Assembly (NCBI RefSeq): GCF_000158195.2
Contig: NZ_GL987991.1
Location: forward strand, 54,455 to 118,454
DNA length: 64,000 bases
Source: Fusobacterium mortiferum ATCC 9817
GTDB lineage: Bacteria > Fusobacteriota > Fusobacteriia > Fusobacteriales > Fusobacteriaceae
Reading direction: 5' to 3'
The notes under the pieces are model-generated. The model ran no database searches and was not told the DNA's origin. It saw only the letters and a list, made by a program, of their open reading frames with translations. The stretch's first letter is position 1; every line of letters begins with the position of its first letter. The translations under genes and the position numbers were made by a program. This document shows, piece by piece, positions 47,537 to 56,284 of the stretch.

Positions 47537-47611
47537 AACAATCCCTCCTGTTGTACTGCTGTTATTGTTACTATTATATATACTACCAAAATTGGAATTT
47601 GTAAATAGTTT

Positions 47612-48168
47612 TTAAAAAATAATTTTAAAATTTGCTGAAGCTTCATTTACCTCTTCGTCAGTTATACCTAAATATCTTTGAGTAACAGAAACAGAAGAGT
47701 GATTAAGAAGTTTCCTTACTAGTTCAATATTACATTGGCTATCTAAATATTGAATGTGGGCATATGTCTTTCTAAAGCTATGTGTAGATATATCACTAGC
47801 TCCTAAGATAAAAGATATTTTCTGTATATACTTTTGTACCCATCTTACTTTAATTGTAAACATTCTATCATTATGTCCCAATTTCTTTTTATCACAATAC
47901 TCTTCCACTTTATTTATAATTTCTGTATTAATTTTTCTATGTTGAATTTTTCCTGTTTTTTGCTCTTTTAGATGTATAAAATTATTATTAAAATTTTTCT
48001 TTTTCAGGATTAATACATCCCCTATTCTCAGGCCAGTATTTAGTTGAATAAGAAAAATAAGATAAATCTGTTTGTTAGGACGTATAACTATATTATTGCT
48101 ACAATATCCATTTTTTACATAAAAAAAATTTCCTGAAGTTCTTCTCTAGTTAGTGCTCTTGTTGTCAT
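47612..48168 (-). pseudogene. Small tyrosine recombinase split by a T8-tract frameshift
   Basis: ATG at 48166-48168 behind GAGGAAAC starts 'MTTRALTREELQEIFF' and stops after 17 codons at a run of eight T (minus strand). One base off, coding continues 'YVKNGYCSNNIVIRPNKQIY', 'LIQLNTGLRIGDVLILKKKN', 'HSFRKTYAHIQYLD' and 'LLNHSSVSVTQRYLGITDEE', so Arg, His-x-x-Arg, His and Tyr of the active site are all present. The whole would be about 185 residues, the size of FimB/FimE-type invertases without an N-terminal core-binding domain. Mutant, error or phase-variable tract. Confidence 0.7.
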
Positions 48169-48322
48169 AATTGTTTCCTCCATATATAATTATATTTTTT
48201 CTTTGTATATAATATTATACCTCAAATTTCAAATTTTTAAAGTTTTTTCTCTATTGAAAAAATATAAAGATTTGTTATAATTAGATTATGACTATATATT
48301 TCAAAATGGGAGGATAAAAACT

Positions 48323-49480
48323 ATGCTTATTATTAAAAATGGAACGATCTTAGATGTAAAAAATTCTCAACTTGTATATGGAGATATATCTATCTTAGAT
48401 GGAAAGATTAAAGGAATAGAAAAAAATATTGAAACAGGAGAAGAGGATACAGTAATAGATGCTCAAGGAAAAATTGTAGCTCCTGGATTTATAGATGCTC
48501 ATTGTCATCTAGGACTTATGGGAGATAGTGTTGGTTTTGAAAATGATGATGTAAATGAAAAATCAGAACCTATCACTCCTCATCTAAGAGCCATAGATGC
48601 TCTTGATCCTATGGATAGAGTTTTTGAAGAGGCTTATCAAGGAGGAATTACCTCTGTGGCAACAGGACCAGGAAGTGCCAATGTAATAGGAGGACAATTT
48701 GCTGCTGTAAAAACTTTTGGTAAGAGAATAGATAAGATGATAATAAAAGAGCCTATTGCTATGAAATGTGCCTTTGGAGAAAACCCAAAAAGATTTTATG
48801 GAACAAAGGGAAAAATGCCTACAACAAGAATGGGAACAGCTGGACTTTTAAGAGAAACTCTTTTTAAAGCTAAAGAGTATCTTAGAAAAATAGAGTTAGC
48901 TGGAGATGATGAGAGCAAAAAACCAAACTTCGATATGAAATTAGAAGCTCTTATCCCAGTATTAAAAAAAGAGATTCCACTAAAAGCTCATGCTCATAAA
49001 GCAAATGATATATTCACAGCTATTAGAATAGCTAAGGAGTTTGATGTAAGAATGACTCTTGACCACTCTACTGATGCTAGAGCAATAGTAGATGAGTTAG
49101 CAGAAGAAAAATTTGATATGATAGTTGGACCAAGTCTTGGACATAGAACAAAGGTAGAGTTATTTAATAAATCATTTAAAACAGCTGGAGTTTTAAATAA
49201 AGCTGGAATAAGAATAGCTATTACAACTGATAGCCCTGTTATCCCTTTACAACACCTACCACTTTGTGCTGGACTTGCTGTAAAAGATGGATTAGATAAA
49301 TGGGAAGCTTTCAAAGCTATCTCTATTTATCCAGCAGAGATACTTGGTCTTGAAGATAGAATCGGTTCTATTGATGTTGGAAAAGATGCAGATATAGTTA
49401 TCTGGTCTAAATCTCCATTAGAATTAGATGCTAATGTAGAGTATACTATTATAGATGGAAAAATAGCTTATAGAAAATAA
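48323..49480 (+). CDS. Amidohydrolase (imidazolonepropionase-like, COG1228)
   Basis: This 385-residue TIM-barrel metal hydrolase has the metal-binding 'GFIDAHCHLGLMGD' (about residues 57-70), further His in 'KAHAHKANDIFTAI' and 'TLDHSTDARAIV', and Asp in 'IAITTDSPVIPLQHLP'. The C-terminal 'GSIDVGKDADIVIWSKSPLE' returns to the small beta domain. It hydrolyses a cyclic amide or related C-N bond; the substrate cannot be told. Ribosome site GGGAGG. Confidence 0.9.
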   Translation: MLIIKNGTILDVKNSQLVYGDISILDGKIKGIEKNIETGEEDTVIDAQGKIVAPGFIDAHCHLGLMGDSVGFENDDVNEKSEPITPHLRAIDALDPMDRVFEEAYQGGITSVATGPGSANVIGGQFAAVKTFGKRIDKMIIKEPIAMKCAFGENPKRFYGTKGKMPTTRMGTAGLLRETLFKAKEYLRKIELAGDDESKKPNFDMKLEALIPVLKKEIPLKAHAHKANDIFTAIRIAKEFDVRMTLDHSTDARAIVDELAEEKFDMIVGPSLGHRTKVELFNKSFKTAGVLNKAGIRIAITTDSPVIPLQHLPLCAGLAVKDGLDKWEAFKAISIYPAEILGLEDRIGSIDVGKDADIVIWSKSPLELDANVEYTIIDGKIAYRK

Positions 49481-49497
49481 TCTCTATAAGCTATCAG

Positions 49498-50397
49498 CTA
49501 AAAATTCAATTTATAATCTACTGAAAAAGTTATACGGGAGTCATCTTGAGTAGAGTTGTTTTTTTCATAAGCATCTTTATTTACTTGATATATTAAATCA
49601 AGTGAGATGTCATCATACTCTACTCCTCCCCCTATACCATAATACATTCCACTTTGATTTCTTCTTTCTATATACTCTTCATTTCCTTCATACTCTCCTA
49701 TTGCATATCCAAGATTTAGTTTTAAATACTTGGTGCTCTCTTCATCACTGGAAACTTTATATTTTCCAGTGGCATATACAGGAGTATGACTCCATATATC
49801 AGAATTTTTATTTTCATATTGAGAATCATAGTACTCTGTATTTTTATAGGCTACCCCGACTCCAAATTCAAGGTTGTCTATAATTTTATCAGAGGTAATC
49901 TCCTTTGATGTAATTTGTCCTCCATATATCTCCTCACTTTTATCAGAAAAACTATATTTATCTAAGGTTTTCTTTATATCTATAAAAAAATCTGGTTGAG
50001 ATGTATCCGTTGGAGAAAGTGTAAAAAACTCCCTTTCCTTTTCAACATTGTTATCTGGAAGAGGAGAATTTTTAGCATTATTAATAATCTGTTTAAGCTG
50101 CTCTTCAGTAATAATAGTTACACTATTTTTTTCTATTACCTCTTTAACATTTTCACTATCTTTTACATGTATTACTTCATCTATTTTTTCATTTTTCTTA
50201 TTTTTTTCTTCTGCTTCAGGTATCATCTTACTGTTTTTTTCTTTTATATTCTCTGATTTTATTTTAGTTATCTCAAATTTTTCAGTTACTATATTCTTTT
50301 TTATATTTTCATTTTCTAAAGGTATAACCTCTCTAAATTCCCCATATAGATTTTTTATAAACAACATACTAAGAAACATAATAATTTTTTTTACCAT
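49498..50397 (-). CDS. Outer-membrane protein with Glu/Lys-rich periplasmic stalk
   Basis: This 299-residue protein has a signal peptide (MVKKIIMFLSMLFIKNLYG), a charged low-complexity stretch (about 25-110, many K/E/N), then a beta-barrel-like C-terminal half ('LEFGVGVAYKNTEYYDSQ', 'YLKLNLGYAIGEYEG', 'SGMYYGIGGGVEYDD') ending 'SVDYKLNF' with terminal Phe. The barrel looks small (about eight strands). The stalk may bind peptidoglycan or span the periplasm. Function unknown. Confidence 0.65.
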   Translation of the reverse strand: MVKKIIMFLSMLFIKNLYGEFREVIPLENENIKKNIVTEKFEITKIKSENIKEKNSKMIPEAEEKNKKNEKIDEVIHVKDSENVKEVIEKNSVTIITEEQLKQIINNAKNSPLPDNNVEKEREFFTLSPTDTSQPDFFIDIKKTLDKYSFSDKSEEIYGGQITSKEITSDKIIDNLEFGVGVAYKNTEYYDSQYENKNSDIWSHTPVYATGKYKVSSDEESTKYLKLNLGYAIGEYEGNEEYIERRNQSGMYYGIGGGVEYDDISLDLIYQVNKDAYEKNNSTQDDSRITFSVDYKLNF

Positions 50398-50501
50398 ATT
50401 CCCACCTACTGTAATTTAGTTTGTTTTCCATAATTTGATTATAGCATTTTTTTGTGAAATATTATATAATAAATAGGAATATCTTTAAGGAGGATAGATT
50501 T

Positions 50502-51599
50502 GTGAGTATCAACAATATAATTATTTATATCATGGTATTCTTTATGTTGATAGGAGCCATTGATAGAATTTTTAATAACCGTTTTGGATATGGTAAAAAG
50601 TTTGAAGATGGAATAATGACAATGGGAACATTGGCTTTAGCAATGTTAGGTATCATATCTTTTTCCCCTGTTATATCTTCATTTTTAAAGCCTATTATCT
50701 CTCCATTTTATAGAATAATAGGTGCTGACCCAGCTATGTTTGCTGGAACAATATTAGCTAGTGATATGGGAGGATATATATTATCACAAGAGTTAGCTCT
50801 TACTCATGATAGTGCTATGTTTTCTGGATTATTTTTAAGTGCTACTATGGGGACTACACTTTCATTCTCTATTCCTGTGGCTTTGGGAATAGTGGATAGA
50901 GCTGATGAGAAGTATATATCTAAAGGAATATTAGCAGGAATCTCAACCATTCCATTAGGTTGCTTTGTAGGTGGAGTTATAGCTGGTTTTCAAATAAAAT
51001 TACTGTTTTTAAATCTTATTCCAATTATAGCTTTTACTTTTTTAATATGCTGGGCATTATTAAAATTTCCAAAAGAGATAGCTAAAGGATTTTTTCTTTT
51101 TGGAAAATTTATGTTTATATTGACTACTATTGGATTAGCTTTACAAATATTAGAAACACTAACAGGAGTAGTTGTGATAAAAGGTATGCTTCCTATAATG
51201 GAGGGAGTAAAGACAGTAGGAAGTATAGCTATTACACTAGCTGGTGCTTTTCCTATGTTGTATTTTGTAACTACTGTATTTACAAAACCATTGACAGCCA
51301 TTGGAAAGATGTTTAGAATAAATGAAAAATCAACAGCTGGACTTATAGCTTGCTTAGCTCATAATATTCCAATGTTTAATATATTAAAAGAGATGGACGA
51401 GAGAGGAAAACTTTTAAATATAGCTTTTTCTGTAAGTGGAGCTTTTGTTTTAGGAAGTCATTTAGGATTTACAGCTGGAATAGATAAAGATTTAGTTTTT
51501 CCTGTAATTATTACAAAACTTGTAGGAGGAGTATCCTCTATGTTTGTAGCTAACTATATTTATAATAAAGAATTTAAACATAAAAAACCTTTAAATTAA
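50502..51599 (+). CDS. eutH: EutH-like ethanolamine transporter
   Basis: I start at the GTG at 50502 behind TTAAGGAGG. The frame upstream has no ribosome site. The 365-residue integral membrane protein has about ten hydrophobic segments and the EutH blocks 'FGYGKKFEDGIMTMGTLALAM', 'AMFAGTILASDMGGYILSQEL', 'LSATMGTTLSFSIP' and 'AHNIPMFNILKEMD'. It imports ethanolamine. No other eut genes are in the window, so it is either an orphan or serves a distant cluster. Confidence 0.92.
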   Translation: MSINNIIIYIMVFFMLIGAIDRIFNNRFGYGKKFEDGIMTMGTLALAMLGIISFSPVISSFLKPIISPFYRIIGADPAMFAGTILASDMGGYILSQELALTHDSAMFSGLFLSATMGTTLSFSIPVALGIVDRADEKYISKGILAGISTIPLGCFVGGVIAGFQIKLLFLNLIPIIAFTFLICWALLKFPKEIAKGFFLFGKFMFILTTIGLALQILETLTGVVVIKGMLPIMEGVKTVGSIAITLAGAFPMLYFVTTVFTKPLTAIGKMFRINEKSTAGLIACLAHNIPMFNILKEMDERGKLLNIAFSVSGAFVLGSHLGFTAGIDKDLVFPVIITKLVGGVSSMFVANYIYNKEFKHKKPLN

Positions 51600-51661
51600 A
51601 TTTATTGATTAAAGAATAAACAATTTGGGAGTATAAAGTTATCAAAATTTTAAATATACCG

Positions 51662-51798
51662 TTGACAATTCTAAAATAGTATGATACGATAATAATGTAG
51701 AACAATGACAGTTTGTTTCTAATACCCATAGTTCACAGACGTGAACGCAACCCATATGACCCTAACTTACCCAAGGTTAGGGTTTCCCTATTTTTTGG
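51662..51798 (+). ncRNA. Orphan small RNA, about 100 nt, with promoter
   Basis: The promoter is TTGACA (51662-51667), 17 bases, TACGAT (51685-51690), with a start near 51697. The RNA has the hairpin GTTCAC-AGAC-GTGAAC (51731-51746) and a second stem ACCCTAAC/GTTAGGGT (51759-51783) followed, after TTCCCTA, by six T. No open reading frame with a ribosome site is present. It is well isolated after eutH, so it is likely an independent sRNA. Confidence 0.55.
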
Positions 51799-51821
51799 AA
51801 AAAATCATCTAAAAAAATAGT

Positions 51822-52198
51822 GGCTATTGCAAATTCTTAAATTGAAATCAAAAAATAAAAATATTTAATAATATAAAAGGAAAAAAGTTTACTTTCAATC
51901 GCTAGTGTTTACGCAATGCTCATTACAGTAAATTTTTTTCCTTTTCCTTTACTCCTCTTATATCACGATTTCAATTTAAGAAATTTATTAGGAGAGAGAA
52001 TAACATTCAAGAATAACGAAGATTGAGGAGAATAAATAGAGTAAGTCAGCGAAAACAAGTGCTAAAAAACACAACTGTTTGAGGCGTAGCCGAGTTTTGT
52101 GTTTTTAACGAGTTGAGCTCTACTTACTCTTTATTCTTTGAACGAAAGTCATTCTTGAATTAGTTATAATAACTTTAAATTTTTAAATTGCAACAGCC
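51822..52198. repeat. Nested inverted-repeat element (MITE-like), about 380 bp
   Basis: The ends GGCTATTGCAA (51822-51832) and TTGCAACAGCC (52188-52198) are inverted with one mismatch. Inside are two large palindromes. The first has TTCTTAAATTGAAATC (51834-51849) and its exact complement at 51967-51982, enclosing AAAGGAAAAAAGTTTACT/AGTAAATTTTTTTCCTTT. The second has ATTCAAGAAT/ATTCTTGAAT (52005-52014, 52151-52160), AGAATAAATAGAGTAAGT/ACTTACTCTTTATTCT and TAAAAAACACAA/TTTTGTGTTTTTA. There is no ORF. The GGCTGTTGCAA ends resemble insertion-sequence termini. The right end forms the last codons of the HAD gene. Confidence 0.55.
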
Positions 52199-52878
52199 CC
52201 TAAAATTATCTTTTCTAATTCTAATAAATCTGTTATTATAAAATCTTTTTTTGTACTATCACTTTCTAATCCTTTAGGATTATACCAACAAGTTTTTATT
52301 CCAGCTAAGTTACCACCTTGGATATCAGCAGAGACAGAATCTCCTATAATTAAGACTCTTTCTGGAGAAGTAATTTTTGTTTTTTCAAAGATATAATTGA
52401 AAAAATTAATATCTGGTTTATTATATCCAATCTCTTCAGAGATAAAAAAATATTTAAAATATTTTTCTAAATCTACCTTTCTAAGTCTATTATATTGTAT
52501 ATCTTTTCCCCCATTAGAAGCCACAGCTAAATCTACTTTTCCATATAATTTTTCACATATTTCAACAGCATTTTTTATAAGATAAGCTCCCTCTCCAAGT
52601 CTGGCTCTATATTTAGTATTAAATTCTATAGGATTTCCTACTAAATTAAACTCTGTAAAAAATCTATTAAATCTGATAAAAGCTAATTCTTGTTTATCTA
52701 TAAGCCCCTCTTCTAACTGTTTCCAACACTCTATATTGATATGGTGGTATCTTTCTAACATCTCTTCTGTACAAGGAAAACCATATTCAGCACAAGTATC
52801 TTCTAAAGCAACTTTTTCTGTCATATCAAAATCTAAAAGTGTCCCATCAATATCAAATAAAATTAAATCATAGTTCAT
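52183..52878 (-). CDS. yjjG: HAD-family nucleotidase (YjjG-like)
   Basis: This 231-residue hydrolase has HAD motif I 'LILFDIDGTLLDFD' (Asp8, Asp10 region), motif II 'DLAVASNGG', motif III Lys in 'EEIGYNKPDINFF' and motif IV 'VLIIGDSVSADIQGG'. A helical cap follows motif I ('MTEKVALEDTCAEYGFP'). This is the pattern of YjjG pyrimidine nucleotidases that remove non-canonical nucleotides. The last residues 'GAVAI' are encoded by the terminal repeat of the neighbouring MITE-like element, so the C-terminus was probably changed by insertion. Confidence 0.9.
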   Translation of the reverse strand: MNYDLILFDIDGTLLDFDMTEKVALEDTCAEYGFPCTEEMLERYHHINIECWKQLEEGLIDKQELAFIRFNRFFTEFNLVGNPIEFNTKYRARLGEGAYLIKNAVEICEKLYGKVDLAVASNGGKDIQYNRLRKVDLEKYFKYFFISEEIGYNKPDINFFNYIFEKTKITSPERVLIIGDSVSADIQGGNLAGIKTCWYNPKGLESDSTKKDFIITDLLELEKIILGAVAI

Positions 52879-52972
52879 TTTTCTCTTCTCCTTATAAAAT
52901 AAATTCCATTTTATTATAGCATAGTTTTTATAAAAATGTTAATATATAGTAGGAGAAATTTAGGAGGAGAGT

Positions 52973-53893
52973 ATGGCAGTATATACTAGATTACAAAAAG
53001 AGGAGATAGAAAAAATCTTATCTAATTACAATCTCACTCTTAAAAACTTTTATATGATAAAGACAGGTATTTTAAATACAAATTATTATATAGAATGTAT
53101 TGAGGGAAAATTTGTACTAAGAGTATTTGAAGGAGGTAGAAAATACTTTGAAGAAAATCAAGAGTTAGAATTTCTTTTAGAGTTGAAAGATATTGTTCCT
53201 TGTTGTACCCCTTTACAAACTACTTCTGGAAATAATTATATAGTATATAAAAATAAGATGATTGCTCTTTTTTATTTTATTGAAGGAGAACCTATCAAAA
53301 GTTTTAATGAAGCTTATCTTAAAGAGATTGGAAAATATTTAGGAGTATTACATAGTTTTTCTATTGGTAAAAAACTTATTAGAAGATCTCGAATTGATAT
53401 GGAAAAATATTATAAAAAAATTGATTTTCAAAATATAGATATTCCTTTTGATATAAAAGAAAAAATAAAAATACTTTATGAAGAGGTTAAAATTTTTAAT
53501 TTTTCCTCTCTTCCTTGTGGAGTTATTCATAATGATATTTTTCCAGATAATATCTTTGTAAAGGATAATAAAATAGTAGGAATTTTAGATTTCAATGAAG
53601 CTCAAACAGCTCCTTTTATAATAGATTTAGCCATTGTTATTAATTTTTGGATAAGAGTCTACCAATTTGATTTAGAAGTAGAAAAGAGATATATTGATAT
53701 TTTCCTTGAAGAGTATGAAAAGTATAGAAAGTTAGAAGAGAGAGAAAAGAGAGCTCTAGATATGGCTCTAAAAAAAATGGCTCTCACATTTATTCTTTTG
53801 AGATTGGATAAGTTTATAAATGAAAATCTATCAGAAGTATTTATTGAAAATAAAAGTTATACTCAATTATTACCATTGTTAGAATATTATTAA
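52973..53893 (+). CDS. Homoserine kinase type II-like phosphotransferase
   Basis: This 306-residue protein has the APH/ThrB-II fold: 'YMIKTGILNTNYYIECIEGKFVLRVFE' (nucleotide-binding lobe), catalytic 'GVIHNDIFPDNIFVKDNKIVGILDFNEAQTAPFIIDLA' containing the HNDxxxxN and metal Asp (DFN). The family phosphorylates homoserine, choline or related small alcohols. Threonine-pathway genes are not nearby, so substrate is uncertain. Behind AGGAGG, monocistronic. Confidence 0.85.
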   Translation: MAVYTRLQKEEIEKILSNYNLTLKNFYMIKTGILNTNYYIECIEGKFVLRVFEGGRKYFEENQELEFLLELKDIVPCCTPLQTTSGNNYIVYKNKMIALFYFIEGEPIKSFNEAYLKEIGKYLGVLHSFSIGKKLIRRSRIDMEKYYKKIDFQNIDIPFDIKEKIKILYEEVKIFNFSSLPCGVIHNDIFPDNIFVKDNKIVGILDFNEAQTAPFIIDLAIVINFWIRVYQFDLEVEKRYIDIFLEEYEKYRKLEEREKRALDMALKKMALTFILLRLDKFINENLSEVFIENKSYTQLLPLLEYY

Positions 53894-53905
53894 TTATTTT
53901 ATAAA

Positions 53906-53934
53906 AAAGAGAGCCACAAGGCTCTCTTTCCAAT
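53906..53934. terminator. Terminator between kinase and pcp
   Basis: AGAGAGCC-acaa-GGCTCTCT is a perfect stem with a T6 tract on the minus strand, ending the pcp operon. It also stops plus-strand reading from the kinase. Confidence 0.8.
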
Positions 53935-54575
53935 TAAAACTCTTTACCACCAGAAACTTTTATATCTGTTTCATAATTTTTTACCGCTTTTATAGAAGCT
54001 TCTAAAGCTCTAGTTATACTATTTAAATCCATATATGGAGTATTTTTTTTGTCTAATACTTGCTCTGTAATATAAGGAACGTGAATAAATCCACCCTTGA
54101 TATTTAGATTATTTTTATTGATATAGTATAATAGAGAATACATTATGTGGTTACATACATAAGTCCCAGCTGTATTAGACACAGCAGCAGGAATTCCAGC
54201 TTTTTTAACTTCCTCTACCATAGCTTTAATAGGTAAATTAGAAAAATAAGCATTTTCTCCATCTTCAAAAACTTTAACATCAACTGGTTGATATCCTTCA
54301 TTATCAGGAATTCTTCCATCATCTAAGTTGATAGCAACTCTCTCTACACAAAATTCATATCTTCCACCAGCTTGTCCTACACATATTACAACATCTGGTT
54401 TAACAGTATCTATATTTTCAAATAATTTTTTAGCAGATTTTTTAAATACAGTAGGTATTTGTAATTTTACAATCTCTACTCCATCTATATTATCTGGTAA
54501 TCTTTTTACAGCTTCCCAAGCTGGATTTATTGGTTCTCCTCCAAATGGGTCAAATCCTGTAATTAATACTTTCAT
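53934..54575 (-). CDS. pcp: Pyroglutamyl peptidase I
   Basis: This 213-residue cysteine peptidase has the Glu/Cys/His triad motifs '[19 protein letters not shown]' (Glu about 81), '[19 protein letters not shown]' (Cys about 144) and '[12 protein letters not shown]' (His about 168). It removes N-terminal 5-oxoproline from peptides in the cytosol. DUF979 and DUF969 membrane genes lie directly upstream on the same strand, the usual partnership, so import of a pyroglutamyl substrate or product by those proteins is plausible. Confidence 0.95.
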   Translation of the reverse strand: MKVLITGFDPFGGEPINPAWEAVKRLPDNIDGVEIVKLQIPTVFKKSAKKLFENIDTVKPDVVICVGQAGGRYEFCVERVAINLDDGRIPDNEGYQPVDVKVFEDGENAYFSNLPIKAMVEEVKKAGIPAAVSNTAGTYVCNHIMYSLLYYINKNNLNIKGGFIHVPYITEQVLDKKNTPYMDLNSITRALEASIKAVKNYETDIKVSGGKEF

Positions 54576-54613
54576 TTTTTACCTCCTAAAATTTAACTTT
54601 TATCATTCTTTAA

Positions 54614-55528
54614 TTAAAAAGCTAATATATACATTAATACTATATGGATTAATAGTAAAGTAATAGCTACTGGAGCTTGTACTAATATTATACCATTTTT
54701 ATTTTCCATTTCAAGAATAGAAGCTGGAACAATATTAAAGTTTGCTGCCATTGGAGTCATAAGAGTTCCACAATATCCAGCAGTAAGTCCTAGTGCTCCT
54801 ACTATTGCTGGATTAGCTCCAAGATTTATTACAAATGGTACTCCTATACCAGCTGTAATTACAGCAAAAGCAGCAAAGGCGTTTCCCATTATCATTGTAA
54901 ATATAGCCATAGCTATACAGTACCCTACTACTCCAAGCAATCTATTTCCATCAGGAATTATTCCACTCATTATTCCTGCTACTACCTCTCCAACTCCAGC
55001 TTTAGCAAATAGTGCTCCTAGTGCTCCTAATAGTTGAGGTAATATAACGCTTGCTCCCATTTGTTGTAACATTCTTGAAGAATCATAAGGAATATTTTTT
55101 ACACTCTCTTTAGTAACCAACATAGTTAGGATAAGAGAAACTAAAGCTCCTACTCCAAGCCCAACAAGTCCACCTAAATTTGTAAATTGAGCCACTGAGA
55201 AAGCTACCACTCCAATAGATAGAGCTGGTATAAATATTTTATTTCCAATTTTTTCCTCTTGAACCATTCTATACTCATCACTACTATTTTTTAAACTTCC
55301 TAATCTTACATTTTTAGTAGCAGTAAGTCCACCCATTACTAAAAGTAGAGCTCCTACTAAAGCAGGATTCATATGTGGTCCAGCCATAAAAATTATACCA
55401 AATATTATCCAGAAAGCAGCTGTTCCAATTTTTTTAGGATTTGCACTATCATTTAGAGCATAAACTCCACATATAACCAAAACAAGTCCACAAATTATAT
55501 ACATTATCTCAAGAAGTGTATTAACCAT
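54614..55528 (-). CDS. DUF979 membrane protein
   Basis: This 304-residue protein starts at the ATG at 55526-55528. The frame is open three codons further to a GTG that overlaps AAAGGTGA. It has about eight to ten hydrophobic segments, with 'MGAVALLLVMGGLTATKN'-type glycine-rich helices and the DUF979 block 'LTAGYCGTLMTPMAANFNIVPASILEM'. With DUF969 it forms a two-component permease-like pair found with Pcp. The start overlaps the DUF969 stop by eight bases. Confidence 0.88.
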   Translation of the reverse strand: MVNTLLEIMYIICGLVLVICGVYALNDSANPKKIGTAAFWIIFGIIFMAGPHMNPALVGALLLVMGGLTATKNVRLGSLKNSSDEYRMVQEEKIGNKIFIPALSIGVVAFSVAQFTNLGGLVGLGVGALVSLILTMLVTKESVKNIPYDSSRMLQQMGASVILPQLLGALGALFAKAGVGEVVAGIMSGIIPDGNRLLGVVGYCIAMAIFTMIMGNAFAAFAVITAGIGVPFVINLGANPAIVGALGLTAGYCGTLMTPMAANFNIVPASILEMENKNGIILVQAPVAITLLLIHIVLMYILAF

Positions 55529-56195
55529 TAATATCACCTTTCTTTACCTTTATTTTTTTATCAAACATATAGTTTTTAATAGCAGCTAAAATTATAGCTA
55601 TTATTCCCATAGGAATACTTGCTTTAGCTATATCATATGCCTCTACTCCATCTATTCCAGCTTCTTTTAAAGTTCCTAAGATTAGCAATACTCCTGAAGA
55701 AGCTATAAAGATATTTTGTCCATAGAAGTTTCCATAGTTTTCCATACTATTAGCTAGTCCTTTTAACTCTTCATCTAACTCTTTAGTTAGTTTTCCATCT
55801 CTCTCAGCTGCTCCCTTAGCCATTGGATAAACTAATGGTCTGATAAATTGTACATGTCCTCCTAATCTTAAAGACATAGCTCCAGCTATTGTTCTGATTA
55901 TTACATATAGAGTAAGAACTTTTCCACAAGTTGCTCCTTGTAAAGAAGAGATACATTTTGCTGCTCTTTCTCTAAGTCCATTTCTCTCTAATATACCAAC
56001 AGTAGCTAAAGTTAAAAGTAAAAGTGTCATATATCTAGTTGATACAAAAGCACTTCCTAAAACATTTAAAATTTCCATAAAATCCATTGATGATACAAGC
56101 CCAGTAGCTACTCCAGCAAGTAAAACTACTGCGATAGTATCCAACTTTAAAGTAAATCCTATTAATATTAATAGGACTCCAATTAATTTAATCAT
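55521..56195 (-). CDS. DUF969 membrane protein
   Basis: This 224-residue protein has several hydrophobic segments and the DUF969 features 'LLTLATVGILERNGLRERAAKCI' and 'MSLRLGGHVQFIRPLVYPMAKGAAE', ending in a basic tail. It is the first gene of the DUF969-DUF979-pcp operon behind TAGGAGG. It probably forms the transporter with DUF979; the substrate is inferred to be a pyroglutamyl or small peptide compound. Confidence 0.88.
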   Translation of the reverse strand: MIKLIGVLLILIGFTLKLDTIAVVLLAGVATGLVSSMDFMEILNVLGSAFVSTRYMTLLLLTLATVGILERNGLRERAAKCISSLQGATCGKVLTLYVIIRTIAGAMSLRLGGHVQFIRPLVYPMAKGAAERDGKLTKELDEELKGLANSMENYGNFYGQNIFIASSGVLLILGTLKEAGIDGVEAYDIAKASIPMGIIAIILAAIKNYMFDKKIKVKKGDING

Positions 56196-56284
56196 ACTAA
56201 ATCCTCCTACTATTTATTAAATTAATATTACAGATATTATTATATAATAAAAATCAAAATTAGTAAACTAAAACATAAGAAAAA

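Noticed and set aside
49602-50419. Plus-strand ORFs of 86-123 codons opposite the outer-membrane protein
   Set aside because: Phe/Ser-rich antisense shadows of the charged stalk region, with no ribosome sites.
53348-53530. Minus-strand 60-codon ORF in the kinase gene
   Set aside because: Antisense to conserved phosphotransferase motifs and low complexity (Phe/Ile/Tyr/Lys).
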